DNA of 64,000 nt from Halopenitus salinus (GCF_042662125.1 NZ_JBHSXL010000008.1:62001-126000); one strand, 5' to 3'. Positions 8,917 through 19,934 are shown, numbered from the stretch's first letter. Translations and numbers: made by a program. Notes: a model not told the origin generated them from the sequence alone.

Positions 8917-9037
8917 GCTTAAGTTGACGTAGCCATTGCGTTCAGGTGACGCTTCGCTTGGAGGGCCGAAGCGTCAGCGGGGACCTATTTAGGGCGGCAC
9001 GCCCACGCCGTTTCGGCGTGGGCTCCCCTTTCGTTTT
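8917..9037 (+). ncRNA. Candidate structured RNA or PATE-like hairpin element
   Basis: A GCTTAAG box (8917-8923) is followed about 24 nt later by two perfect 10-bp hairpins. The first is TGACGCTTCG/CGAAGCGTCA (8947-8956, 8967-8976; 10-nt loop). The second is GCCCACGCCG/CGGCGTGGGC (9001-9010, 9014-9023; TTT loop). A GGGGA/TCCCC pair (8979-8983, 9024-9028) can enclose the second hairpin, and a T-rich tract (9029-9037) follows. This looks like a promoter, folded RNA and terminator. It could instead be the hairpin ends of a decayed IS200/IS605-type (PATE-like) element, or simply the terminator of the ABC operon. No coding frame is present. Confidence 0.45.
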
Positions 9038-9129
9038 CACGAACCACGAGCCGCGGCGTTCGATCGAGTTCCGGAGCGTTCAGTTCGGAGGGGTCGCTCC
9101 CGCTCGGAGCGTTCGCGAGTAGCGCCGCC

Positions 9130-9888
9130 TCAGGAACCGTCCGTTCCGTCGCGGTGTTCCTCGAGCGCCTCCTCGAGGGTCAACTGGCCGACGGCCACCC
9201 GACGCGCGAGGGACTCGTCGATGGTCCGGTCGCCGGCGGAGCGCCGCCGAGATTCGTTCTTGATCCGTTGTATCTCACCCTCGGTCGGCTCGACGTGGCG
9301 ACTCGAGATCGGTTCGCCCGCGATCCGAGCGATGTTGACGGCGGCGAGCACGTCCCCCATCCCGCGCGCGCCGGTTCCGAGATACGGCGACGTTCCCGTC
9401 TCGTCGACGAGTTCGACCTCGAGGTCCTCCGGGAGGTCGTTGACGATTCTGGCGCCCTTCAGACGGTCGCCGTCGCCGACGCGCACGAGCGGGTCCGGCT
9501 CCTCCTCGACCTCCGAGCGAATGGTCTCGACCGCCTCGGAGAGCGGGACCTGGAAGGCCGCGACGACCGTCCCGCCGACGAGGACCGCGATACCGGGTGA
9601 GGGCCCGGGATCGACGCCGACGATCGTCCGCCCGCCGCCGCCACGGAGCACGGCGAGTGCCTGATCGACGGCCGCACGCGGTCGATCCGGATCTGCCGTG
9701 ACGAACTCGACGTCCGAGGGCGGCTCGTCGCCGGCCTCGGGACGATCGTCCGGAGCCGTGATGATCACGGTGGCGCCCTCGGGAAGCGGCTCGTCGGGCT
9801 CTACCGTCGTGAACACGACGCCGCGGTCGCGCAGCTCCTGGACGACGGCGTGATACAGCCGGAAGTCGTCGGTGGCGACGACGATCAC
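9130..9888 (-). CDS. Predicted RNase H-fold (RuvC-like) protein
   Basis: A 252-residue protein with the segment TIVGVDPGPSPGIAVLVGGTVVAAF (residues 88-112). This resembles the first beta strand of RuvC/YqgF-type RNase H-fold proteins, with D93 in the catalytic-Asp position. Residues 1-80 look like a small Rossmann-type domain. The C-terminus is charged and helical (EGEIQRIKNESRRRSAGDRTIDESLARRVAVGQL) and could bind nucleic acid. Nuclease activity is not proven: I cannot place the other three acidic residues with certainty. It has no clear operon partner. Confidence 0.72.
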   Translation of the reverse strand: MIVVATDDFRLYHAVVQELRDRGVVFTTVEPDEPLPEGATVIITAPDDRPEAGDEPPSDVEFVTADPDRPRAAVDQALAVLRGGGGRTIVGVDPGPSPGIAVLVGGTVVAAFQVPLSEAVETIRSEVEEEPDPLVRVGDGDRLKGARIVNDLPEDLEVELVDETGTSPYLGTGARGMGDVLAAVNIARIAGEPISSRHVEPTEGEIQRIKNESRRRSAGDRTIDESLARRVAVGQLTLEEALEEHRDGTDGS

Positions 9889-10030
9889 TGGGGACGGCTA
9901 CTCCCGGCGGGCGCCTAAGCGTGTCGGGGCGACGACCGGAACTCCAAGCGGGATGGTCGCGCCGACCGACCCGCGATCGCGAACTGCAGCGACCGACAGA
10001 CGAAAGGCGACCGAACACGGACGGAGAGGT

Positions 10031-10372
10031 ATGAGCGAGGAGCGCGACGACGTCGTTCGGCCCAGCGATCTCGGCGGGGAGGGACCTCCGATCGAGGAGA
10101 AGCCGTACAAGATCGTCTTCGAGGCGAACAAGTGCTTCGGGGCCGGACGCTGCGCGGAGGCGGCCGACAACTGGGAGATGGACCTCTCGACCGGGATGGC
10201 GCGTCCGCGGTCCTACTACGTGGGCGAGGACGAGCTCGAGGCGAACGTCGAGGCGGCGGAACTGTGTCCCGCCAAGAAGGGCGACGGCGTCATTCACGTC
10301 GTCGACCGACGAACCGACGAGGAGATCGCGCCGGATCCACACGGCGACGGGACGCTCTCCGTCGACTGGTAG
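10031..10372 (+). CDS. Small ferredoxin, 3Fe-4S/P450-type
   Basis: A 113-residue acidic protein. The pattern C35-x5-C41 (KCFGAGRC) followed by C79-Pro (AELCPAKKGDG) is that of single-cluster [3Fe-4S] or [4Fe-4S] ferredoxins that donate electrons to monooxygenases. Only these three cysteines are present, so a [3Fe-4S] cluster is the simplest reading. It is an isolated gene between the RNase H-like gene and the tRNA; its redox partner is not in the window. Confidence 0.82.
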   Translation: MSEERDDVVRPSDLGGEGPPIEEKPYKIVFEANKCFGAGRCAEAADNWEMDLSTGMARPRSYYVGEDELEANVEAAELCPAKKGDGVIHVVDRRTDEEIAPDPHGDGTLSVDW

Positions 10373-10492
10373 CGACGGTCGTTCGGATCCGTCGACGGTC
10401 GCACGGCGGTCACCCGCCCGATCGGATGGCGAGGAGGATGGAAAACGCGTGCCGAAAGTTGTTTGTCCCCGCCCGGGGTACGCGGAGAACGC

Positions 10493-10577
10493 GCGGGGGT
10501 GGCTGAGCCTGGCCAAAAGCGGCGGACTTAAGATCCGCTCCCGTAGGGGTTCGAGGGTTCAAATCCCTTCTCCCGCA
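10493..10577 (+). tRNA. tRNA-Leu (UAA anticodon)
   Basis: An 85-nt class II tRNA. The acceptor arm GCGGGGG pairs with CTCCCGC and leaves A as discriminator. The anticodon loop contains TTAAG with anticodon TAA, a long variable arm (CTCCCGTAGGGGTTCGA region) follows, and the T-loop is TTCAAAT. The 3' CCA is not encoded, as is usual in archaea. No intron is present. Confidence 0.95.
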
Positions 10578-10674
10578 TCCGCGGCGCGAACAGTTCGTGA
10601 GCGCCGTGGTTAGCCGAAGGAATTTGTACCAGGGAAGTCGCAGCGCCGAGCGGAGCGGGGCCACCGTCTTCACG

Positions 10675-10692
10675 GGGTTCAAATCCCTTCTC
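10675..10692 (+). repeat. Partial copy of the tRNA-Leu 3' end
   Basis: The 18-mer GGGTTCAAATCCCTTCTC of the tRNA T-arm (10555-10572) recurs exactly 120 bp downstream. It is followed, after a short insertion, by CTCCCGCA, the same sequence as the acceptor end. No other part of a second tRNA can be aligned. Duplicated tRNA 3' ends are typical of integrase attachment sites; no integrase gene is nearby. Confidence 0.7.
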
Positions 10693-10714
10693 TCTGCTCC
10701 CGCATGTCCCTCCG

Positions 10715-12145
10715 TCAACTCCCGTCTTCCGCACCCGTGTCGCGAGCGTCCTCACGAACACGTTCCTCCGCCCGGCACATCACCTCGCGGACCGGAAGGC
10801 CCGTCTCCCGGGCGACCGCGAGGGCGTCGTCGTACTCAGCGCTTCGGTCGTATACCTCGCCGTCGGCAGTGGCGGCGACCTTCACGTCGACGTCGTGGAG
10901 GTCGCCGGCGACGTCGATCGTCGCCGTCTCGATGGACCGCTCCGCGATCCACCGATGCCGGGCGCTCGACTCGCGAATTCCGAGCGTGCCCGTCTCGAGG
11001 GCGAGTCGCTCGACCACCGCATCGACGTCAGCGGGGTCACAGACGACCGTGACGAGGTGGCCCGGCCGCGACTTCTTCATCGTCGCGGGGACGACGCTCA
11101 CGTCGAGCGCGCCCGCCGCGGCGAGCGTCTCCTGGAGCCCGCCGAGGACCTCCGGGGAGACGTCGTCGACGTTGGTCTCGAGGACCGCGACCTCGTCGCG
11201 AACGAGCCCGCCGCGGCTCGGGGAAAGACCCCCCCGGGAGCGCTCGTCGCGCGATCGGTCCGTCTCCTCCTCGATCGACCGGCCGATCAGGGCGCGTAGG
11301 ACGTTCGGACGGTCGGGGAAGGACCGACGTCCGGCGCCGTAGCCGGCGGCCGTGACCGCGATCTCCGGGAGCGTCGGAACGCTCTCGGCGACGGCGCCGA
11401 GGATCGCGGCGCCCGTCGGCGTCAGGAGCTCCGCCTCGACGGGACCGCCGCGGAGCGTGAGCCCGGCACGGTCGGCGATCTCGACGACAGCCGGCGCGGG
11501 GATCGGATAGGTCCCGTGGTCCATCTCGAGTTCGCCGTCGCCGACCGAGAGGGGCCCGGTCACGACGCGGTCGACTTCGAGGTCCGCGAGCAGCAGGCAG
11601 GCGCCGACCACGTCCGCGATCGCGTCGTCCGCGCCCACCTCGTGGAAGTGCGTCTCCGCGAGGTCCGTCCCGTGGATCGAGGCCTCGGCCTCCCCGAGCA
11701 GTTCGAAGGCGACGAGGGCGTTCTCCTCGACGGAAGCGGGGAGGCCCATCCCCTCGACGATCGCCACGACCTCCGGGTACGTGCGATGAGCGCCCGAACC
11801 CTCGGCGTGGGAGTGATCATGGAAGTGGTCGTGGCCATGTGAATGATCGTCGTGTTCGTGCGGGTGGTCATCGTGGCCATGTGACTGGTCATCGTGGTCG
11901 TGCAAGTGATCGCCGTGACCGTGGTGGCCGTGTGGACGTTCGTCCTCGATCTCGTCCTCGAGGAGCCGGACGTCGACGGTCGTGGCGCGAATCCCGTTCT
12001 TCGTCGTCTCCCCGACGTCGAACCGGACCGGAAGCGCGTCCTCGATCGGGGCGAGAACGGCGGGGTCGCCGCCGGCCGCGATCAGGGCCGCACAGATCAT
12101 GTCGCCGGCGGCACCCGTCCGCCCGTCGAACGCGAGGGTGTTCAT
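10715..12145 (-). CDS. larC: Nickel insertion protein LarC
   Basis: LarC (former DUF111) inserts nickel into the pyridinium bisthiocarboxylate cofactor of lactate racemase and related enzymes. The 476-residue protein starts with the family signature FDGRTGAAGDMICAALIAAG. It carries a histidine-rich insert (residues 72-113, many HGH/HDH steps), a probable metal store. THFHEVGADDAIADVVG and LLTPTGAAIL follow. It is full length. The partner genes larB and larE, and a racemase target, are not in the window. Confidence 0.92.
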   Translation of the reverse strand: MNTLAFDGRTGAAGDMICAALIAAGGDPAVLAPIEDALPVRFDVGETTKNGIRATTVDVRLLEDEIEDERPHGHHGHGDHLHDHDDQSHGHDDHPHEHDDHSHGHDHFHDHSHAEGSGAHRTYPEVVAIVEGMGLPASVEENALVAFELLGEAEASIHGTDLAETHFHEVGADDAIADVVGACLLLADLEVDRVVTGPLSVGDGELEMDHGTYPIPAPAVVEIADRAGLTLRGGPVEAELLTPTGAAILGAVAESVPTLPEIAVTAAGYGAGRRSFPDRPNVLRALIGRSIEEETDRSRDERSRGGLSPSRGGLVRDEVAVLETNVDDVSPEVLGGLQETLAAAGALDVSVVPATMKKSRPGHLVTVVCDPADVDAVVERLALETGTLGIRESSARHRWIAERSIETATIDVAGDLHDVDVKVAATADGEVYDRSAEYDDALAVARETGLPVREVMCRAEERVREDARDTGAEDGS

Positions 12146-12426
12146 GCCGGGGAATCGACCTCGCAGGTAAAGAGTCCCCAGTTTCGAGGTGCCGAGCGTG
12201 ACCGGACGTGGAGTCGGAGGGATCGCGGCGACCTTCGCTTCGGGGCCGGAGCGAAAACCGACACGGGCGACGGGGTTTTGTATCCCCTCTCCCTACCGTG
12301 TGATATGATGACACGCGAACGGTTCCGCGAACGCGCGGAATCGCCGGAAGCGGGCGTACGATCGGCCGGAGCAACAGGCTTATCCTCGGGCCACGAGCAG
12401 GTAGTGGTACCCCCCGCGAGCCAACC

Positions 12427-14652
12427 ATGAACGAAGTCCAACTCGAAGTGGCGAAGGCGTACCCGAACGACTCGGGACGCGGCATCGCCAGACTCGATCC
12501 CGACACGCTGTTGCACCTGAAGCTCTCCCCCGGCGACATCATCGAGATCGACGGCGCGGAGACGACGGCGGCGAAGGTGTGGCGCGCGGACCGGCAGGAC
12601 TGGAACACAGACACCGTCCGCATCGACGGGTTCACCCGGCAGAACGCGGACGTCGGGATCGGCGAGCGCGTGACGATCCGGAAGGCGGAACCCGAGAAGG
12701 CGCGCAAGCTGGTCCTGGCCCCGCCCGAGGAGGCGTCCGTGCAGTTCGGCTCCGACGCCGCGGGAATGGTGAAACGCCAGATCCTCAAGCGGCCGGTCGT
12801 CGAACGCGACATCGTCCCCGTGATGAGCTCGACGAACCACCCGTTCATGCGCTCGCCCGGACAGGCGATCCCCCTCATCGCCGTCGAGACCGAGCCCGAG
12901 GGCGTCTGTTTGATCACGGAGGACACGGAGGTCGAGCTCCGCGAGGAGCCGATATCCGGGTTCGAGAAGGCCGGCGGCGGGATCACCTACGAGGACATCG
13001 GCGGCTTACAAAACGAGATCCAGCGCGTGCGGGAGATGGTCGAGCTCCCCATGAAGCACCCGCAGATCTTCAAGAAGCTCGGCATCGAGCCGCCACAGGG
13101 CGTGCTGTTGCACGGCCCGCCGGGCACCGGCAAGACGCTGCTCGCGAAGGCCGTCGCCAACGAGACGTCGGCGTCGTTCTTCTCCATCGCCGGCCCGGAG
13201 ATCATCTCGAAGTACTACGGGGAGAGCGAACAGCAGCTCCGTGAGATCTTCGAGGACGCGAAGGAGGAGTCGCCCTCCATCGTCTTCATCGACGAGCTCG
13301 ACTCGATCGCGCCCAAACGCGAGGACGTCACCGGCGAGGTCGAACGCCGGGTCGTCGCCCAGCTGCTCACGATGATGGACGGGCTGGAGACGCGCGGCCA
13401 GGTGATCGTCATCGCCGCGACGAACCGCGTCGACTCCGTCGATCCCGCCCTCCGCCGGCCCGGCCGGTTCGACCGCGAGATCGAGATCGGCGTCCCCGAC
13501 GAGGTCGGCCGCAAGGAGATCCTCCAGATCCACACCCGCGGAATGCCGCTCTCCGACGACGTCGACCTCGACGGGCTCGCGGACGACACCCACGGCTTCG
13601 TCGGCGCGGACATCGAGAGCCTCACCAAGGAGGCCGCGATGAAGGCGCTGCGGCGGTACCTCCCGGAGATCGACCTCGACGAGGAGGACATCCCGCCGAG
13701 CCTCATCGACCGGATGATCGTCAAACGCGAGGACTTCTCGGGCGCGTTGAACGAGGTCGAGCCCTCGGCGATGCGCGAGGTGCTCGTCGAACTGCCGAAG
13801 ATCTCCTGGGACCACGTCGGCGGACTCGACGACGCCAAACAGCAGATCGAGGAGGCGGTCGAGTGGCCGCTCACCGCCCCCGAGAAGTTCGACCGGATGG
13901 GCGTCGAGGCCCCGAAAGGGGTCCTGCTCTACGGTCCGCCGGGCACCGGCAAGACGCTGATGGCGAAAGCGGTCGCCAACGAGACGAACGCGAACTTCAT
14001 CTCGGTTCGGGGGCCCCAGCTGCTCTCGAAGTGGGTCGGCGAGTCCGAGAAGGCGATCAGACAGACCTTCCGCAAGGCGCGACAGGTGTCGCCGACCATC
14101 GTCTTCTTCGACGAGCTCGACTCGCTGGCCCCCTCGCGCGGCCAGGAGATGGGCAACAACGTCTCCGAGCGCGTGGTCAACCAGCTCCTCACCGAGCTCG
14201 ACGGCCTCGAGGAGATGGGCAACGTGATGGTGATCGGCGCCACCAACCGCCCCGACATGATCGACCCCGCGCTGTTGCGCTCGGGCCGGTTCGACCGGCT
14301 CGTGATGGTCGGCCAGCCGGACGAGGAGGGCCGCGAGCAGATCCTCCGGATCCACACCGACGACACGCCGCTGGCCCCGGACGTGAGCCTGCGTGAGATC
14401 GCCGAGATCACCGACGGCTACGTCGGCTCCGACCTCGAGGGGATCGCTCGCGAGGCCGCGATCGAGGCGCTGCGCGACGACGACGAGGCCACGGAGGTCG
14501 AGATGAAACACTTCCGTCGCGCCATGGAGTCGGTCCGCCCGACGATCACCGAGGACATCATGAGCTACTACGAGGACGTCGAACAGCAGTTCAAAGGCGG
14601 CGGTCAGGAGACGCTCGGCGAGCGGGGCAGCGGCCGGATCGGGTTCCAGTAA
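12427..14652 (+). CDS. cdc48: Cdc48/VAT AAA+ ATPase
   Basis: Archaeal p97 homologue, a hexameric unfoldase that feeds substrates to the proteasome. The 741-residue protein has the N domain (1-180), a D1 AAA module with Walker A GPPGTGKT (230-237) and Walker B IVFIDELD, and a D2 module with Walker A at 503-510 and VVFFDELD-type Walker B. Arginine fingers and the second region of homology look intact in both (ATNRVDSVDPALRRPGRFDRE; ATNRPDMIDPALLRSGRFDRL). It is monocistronic, with convergent or divergent neighbours unrelated in function. Confidence 0.97.
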   Translation: MNEVQLEVAKAYPNDSGRGIARLDPDTLLHLKLSPGDIIEIDGAETTAAKVWRADRQDWNTDTVRIDGFTRQNADVGIGERVTIRKAEPEKARKLVLAPPEEASVQFGSDAAGMVKRQILKRPVVERDIVPVMSSTNHPFMRSPGQAIPLIAVETEPEGVCLITEDTEVELREEPISGFEKAGGGITYEDIGGLQNEIQRVREMVELPMKHPQIFKKLGIEPPQGVLLHGPPGTGKTLLAKAVANETSASFFSIAGPEIISKYYGESEQQLREIFEDAKEESPSIVFIDELDSIAPKREDVTGEVERRVVAQLLTMMDGLETRGQVIVIAATNRVDSVDPALRRPGRFDREIEIGVPDEVGRKEILQIHTRGMPLSDDVDLDGLADDTHGFVGADIESLTKEAAMKALRRYLPEIDLDEEDIPPSLIDRMIVKREDFSGALNEVEPSAMREVLVELPKISWDHVGGLDDAKQQIEEAVEWPLTAPEKFDRMGVEAPKGVLLYGPPGTGKTLMAKAVANETNANFISVRGPQLLSKWVGESEKAIRQTFRKARQVSPTIVFFDELDSLAPSRGQEMGNNVSERVVNQLLTELDGLEEMGNVMVIGATNRPDMIDPALLRSGRFDRLVMVGQPDEEGREQILRIHTDDTPLAPDVSLREIAEITDGYVGSDLEGIAREAAIEALRDDDEATEVEMKHFRRAMESVRPTITEDIMSYYEDVEQQFKGGGQETLGERGSGRIGFQ

Positions 14653-14724
14653 CGGAGCCGATCCGACGGCTCGAGCAGCCGAGCCGATTCCGACGACGCC
14701 AGTCGGGACGGCACGAGGACGCGC

Positions 14725-14820
14725 GAACGACGTCCACCGGAGCGTGAACGACTGCCTCGAGGACACGAACGACGTCCACCGGAGCGTGAACGACTGCCTC
14801 GAGGACACGAACGACGTTCG
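14725..14820. repeat. 42-bp tandem direct repeat
   Basis: Two exact copies of a 42-bp unit (14725-14766 and 14767-14808), beginning GAACGACGTCCACCGGAGCG, are followed by a partial third copy (14809-14818). They fill most of the gap between cdc48 and ctaA. The unit is a multiple of three and can be read through, but no gene with a supported start uses it. Confidence 0.85.
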
Positions 14821-14885
14821 CCGCCGTTCCCACGCGCGGGCAAGCGTCGAATCCCCTAAGTACGGGCGCGTCCGATTTTCGACCC

Positions 14886-15776
14886 ATGAGTCACTCGTGG
14901 TGGCCGTCACGGCTCACCTTCCGACGGTACGCCGCCGTGACGACGGCGATGACGACGGTCCTCGTCGCGCTCGGCGTCTACACCTCCGGAACCGGCTCCG
15001 GGCTGGCCTGTCAGGCGCAGTGGCCGCTCTGTTCCGACCAGCTCATTCCGACGCTCACGCTCAACCCCGACTTCATCGAGTGGTTCCACCGCGTGTGGGC
15101 GATGGTGACCGGCTTTTTGATACTCGGCCTCGCCGCCTGGACGTGGCTCGGCGATAGATCCCGTCGGACCCGGATCGCCGCCACGCTCGCGGTCGCCATC
15201 CTCCCCGTGCAGATCCTCGTGGGCGCGATCACGGTGACGATCGGCGGGCTCGTTCCCGGCGGCTACACCCTCTCGACGCACGCCGCCCACCTGGTCGTCG
15301 CGTTGGCGATCGTCACCCTGCTCGGCGTGGTCCTGTTCGAGAGCGGCGACGGGGACGGTCCCACGTCGCCCCGAACGCTTCGATTCGCGATCGGTGCCGG
15401 CCTCGGCGGCGTCCTCCTCGGAGCCGTGTTCTCGCGGGCCGTGCCGTTGGTGACCTACTCGCCCGGGGCACAGGCCGTGTTCTACCTATGTACGCTGGTG
15501 GGATTCCTCGGGCTCCTCGCCGTCGTCCTCCGGGTCCCGAACGCGGGGATCCCCGATGATGCGCGCGGCCGCGTTCGCGTGTTGTCCGCGATCGCGCTCG
15601 TGGCGCTGTTCGTTACCCTCCTCCTCGGTCGGGATCTGGTGATCTATCCGGGGTTCTGGGAGACGGTCAACCGGGTCCTGCTCGCGGCGACCGTGCTGGC
15701 CACGGCGACCGCAGGGTGGGAACTGTCCGGGTCGGATACGGGAACGCTCGGCGCCGCCGCGTCACGGCGGGAGTGA
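14886..15776 (+). CDS. ctaA: Heme A synthase, CtaA/Cox15 family
   Basis: Oxidises heme O to heme A for terminal oxidases, in the membrane. The 296-residue protein has about eight hydrophobic helices. The extracytoplasmic Cys pair C42-C49 (ACQAQWPLC) is present, as are histidines likely to ligate heme (H68 in EWFHRVW; H132 and H135 in STHAAHL). The length fits the short archaeal and Gram-positive branch. No oxidase genes are adjacent. Confidence 0.92.
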   Translation: MSHSWWPSRLTFRRYAAVTTAMTTVLVALGVYTSGTGSGLACQAQWPLCSDQLIPTLTLNPDFIEWFHRVWAMVTGFLILGLAAWTWLGDRSRRTRIAATLAVAILPVQILVGAITVTIGGLVPGGYTLSTHAAHLVVALAIVTLLGVVLFESGDGDGPTSPRTLRFAIGAGLGGVLLGAVFSRAVPLVTYSPGAQAVFYLCTLVGFLGLLAVVLRVPNAGIPDDARGRVRVLSAIALVALFVTLLLGRDLVIYPGFWETVNRVLLAATVLATATAGWELSGSDTGTLGAAASRRE

Positions 15777-15807
15777 GTGAAGCAGGAACGGTAGCCGAGG
15801 GGGACGG

Positions 15808-17325
15808 TCACGCGAAGTCGCCGAGCCCGAGCTGGTCGTCGTCGCCGTTTCCGCCGGTTCCGTCGGAGCTATCGTCGTCCCCGGACTCCACAGCGGGGTC
15901 CGCGGGTCCTCCACCGGAGTCGCCGGAGGGGGACGCTTCGGCGACCGCCTCGGTATCCGACGTCGACGCATCCGCTCCCTCCTCGTCGCCGTCCCGATCC
16001 GGGACGCCGGCGAACGCGCCGGCGGCGTGTTCCTCGAGGAGCTCCTCGCGACGCGCCCGTGCGTCCTCGACGATCGACTCGACCTTGTTCGTCGACTCGC
16101 CGGAGCCGGTGACGAAGGCCACCTCGGACTCGTCGAGGTCGTAGGCGGCGGCCATCCGGACGGTCAGATCCCGCGGGGAGCAGTGGTGGGTGATCGCGGC
16201 GAGGAACGGCAGTATCTCCCGGCGGGCGGTCGCCACGCTACAGCCCTCCGCGGCCGCGATCCGCTCGAGGACGGCCTCGGCCGTCGAGTCGGTGGCCGGC
16301 CAGAACTGCGGTCTGCCCCAGCGAGTCCATCCGCCCTTCGTCCCGTCGCGTGCGGCGGCGGCGCCGGCGGCCGCGTTGTCGGTGACGTACCGCCAGTAGG
16401 AGTAGTCCTGCGTGGCGCGAACCCGACCGAGCCAGACGTCGGCGTTGGCGAGGAACTCGTACGCGCGCGTGGCCTCCGAGGCGTCGTAGGCCTCGAGCAT
16501 GTTGTCCTCGATCCACTTCGTGAGGTCGTCCGGCGTCTCGTCGACGGCGTAGGCCGACTGGAGCGCCTCGTTCGCGCTCTCCTCCTTCAAGACTGCGTCG
16601 AGGAAGGGAAAGATCCCGATCGTCCGGTCCCGGTCGCCGGTGACGACGTCCTCGAGTGCGAGGCGGTCGCGGCCCTCCGCGATCGCCTGGAGGTCGTTGA
16701 CGGCGCCGCGAAGGTCGCCGGCGTTGCGTTCCGCGATCCGCTCGAGCGCGTCGCCGTCGTACTCGACCTCCTCGCGGCGACAGATGTCGCGGAGGACGGG
16801 CACGATGGAACGCGCCGAGACGTCGCGAAACTCGATGTCGCGGCAGGCGTTCCGGAGGCCGCGGGACATCCCGTAGTAGTCGTTGGCGATGAGGACGATG
16901 GGCTGGCCGGACTCCTTCACCAGATCCGTGATCGCGGAGGCCCCGCCGCGGTCGTAGTTCCCGTGGATGTTGTCGGCCTCGTCGACGATCACGAGCTGGC
17001 GGCTCTCGGTATCTCCGCCGGCGGCCCCGCCGCCGGAGGCGCTTCCCGCGAGCGTGGCGTTCTTCGCCGCCCGCCCCGCGAAGCGTTCGATCACGTCGGC
17101 GGTGCGCTTGTCGGAGGCGTTGAGCTCGACGGTCTCCCACCCGCGGTCGGCCGCGAGCGCGTGGGCAGCGCTCGTCTTGCCGATCCCGGGGCTGCCGTGG
17201 ACGATCACGGCCTCGCGGTGGTCGTCCCACGTGTCGGCCCACTCGGCCAGCTTCGAGGCCGCCTTGTCGTTCCCGCGCAGCTCCGAGAGGCTTTGCGGGC
17301 GGTACGTCTCCGTCCAGTCGCTCAT
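15808..17325 (-). CDS. rfcL: Replication factor C large subunit
   Basis: Clamp-loader large subunit that loads PCNA. The 505-residue protein has Walker A GSPGIGKT (44-51), a DEAD-type Walker B (IVDEADNIHG, about 115-124) and the RFC C-terminal collar domain. An acidic low-complexity tail ends in QLGLGDFA, which resembles a degenerate PCNA-interacting motif. No intein is present. It lies 42 bp downstream of the DUF5796-like gene and may be read from the maeB promoter. Confidence 0.96.
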   Translation of the reverse strand: MSDWTETYRPQSLSELRGNDKAASKLAEWADTWDDHREAVIVHGSPGIGKTSAAHALAADRGWETVELNASDKRTADVIERFAGRAAKNATLAGSASGGGAAGGDTESRQLVIVDEADNIHGNYDRGGASAITDLVKESGQPIVLIANDYYGMSRGLRNACRDIEFRDVSARSIVPVLRDICRREEVEYDGDALERIAERNAGDLRGAVNDLQAIAEGRDRLALEDVVTGDRDRTIGIFPFLDAVLKEESANEALQSAYAVDETPDDLTKWIEDNMLEAYDASEATRAYEFLANADVWLGRVRATQDYSYWRYVTDNAAAGAAAARDGTKGGWTRWGRPQFWPATDSTAEAVLERIAAAEGCSVATARREILPFLAAITHHCSPRDLTVRMAAAYDLDESEVAFVTGSGESTNKVESIVEDARARREELLEEHAAGAFAGVPDRDGDEEGADASTSDTEAVAEASPSGDSGGGPADPAVESGDDDSSDGTGGNGDDDQLGLGDFA

Positions 17326-17367
17326 TGTGGAGAGAAGGCGGGAGGCGGGGTTAGTGGTTTCGGAGAG

Positions 17368-17661
17368 CTACTCCTCGACCGGTTCGGCCTCGGCGATCGC
17401 GCCCATCATCTCCCAGCCCTCCACGTCGGGGGCGCTGCGACCGAGCAGAACGCGCTCGTAGTCCTCGGAGGTGATCAGTCGGTAGTCGGCGTCCGCGTCC
17501 GCGTCCGCGTCGATCCGACGTCCCTCCCCGCGGAACTCGCGCTGGAAGAACTCGGTCGAGTCGAACCGATAGACGCCGGCGTCGCCGCTCTCGAGGACGA
17601 TCCGGACGGGATCCGGCTGCACGTTGTGGATGCGCTTCGCGATCGGGTTCAGGTCGGCCAT
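17368..17661 (-). CDS. Small haloarchaeal protein (DUF5796-like)
   Basis: A 97-residue protein conserved, to my recollection, in haloarchaea as DUF5796; the assignment is by memory of the sequence type. It begins MADLNPIAKRIHNVQPDPVRIVLESG. It carries an Asp-Ala run (IDADADADADY) encoded by a short GCGTCC repeat at about 17491-17513, a likely slippage site. The function is unknown. It sits 20 bp after maeB and 42 bp before rfcL, in the same direction. Confidence 0.82.
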   Translation of the reverse strand: MADLNPIAKRIHNVQPDPVRIVLESGDAGVYRFDSTEFFQREFRGEGRRIDADADADADYRLITSEDYERVLLGRSAPDVEGWEMMGAIAEAEPVEE

Positions 17662-17681
17662 GGGGACGGAACGGAGCGAGG

Positions 17682-19934
<2,253 letters not shown>

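Noticed and set aside
10600..10706. Possible second tRNA gene downstream of tRNA-Leu
   Set aside because: Only the T-arm and acceptor 3' end can be matched. No 5' acceptor strand, D-arm or anticodon arm could be folded.
13006..14910. 634-codon open frame antisense to cdc48
   Set aside because: A GC-rich shadow frame. The forward strand encodes a complete Cdc48 with all motifs, and the antisense product is a Leu/Val/Arg/Asp-rich mirror of it.
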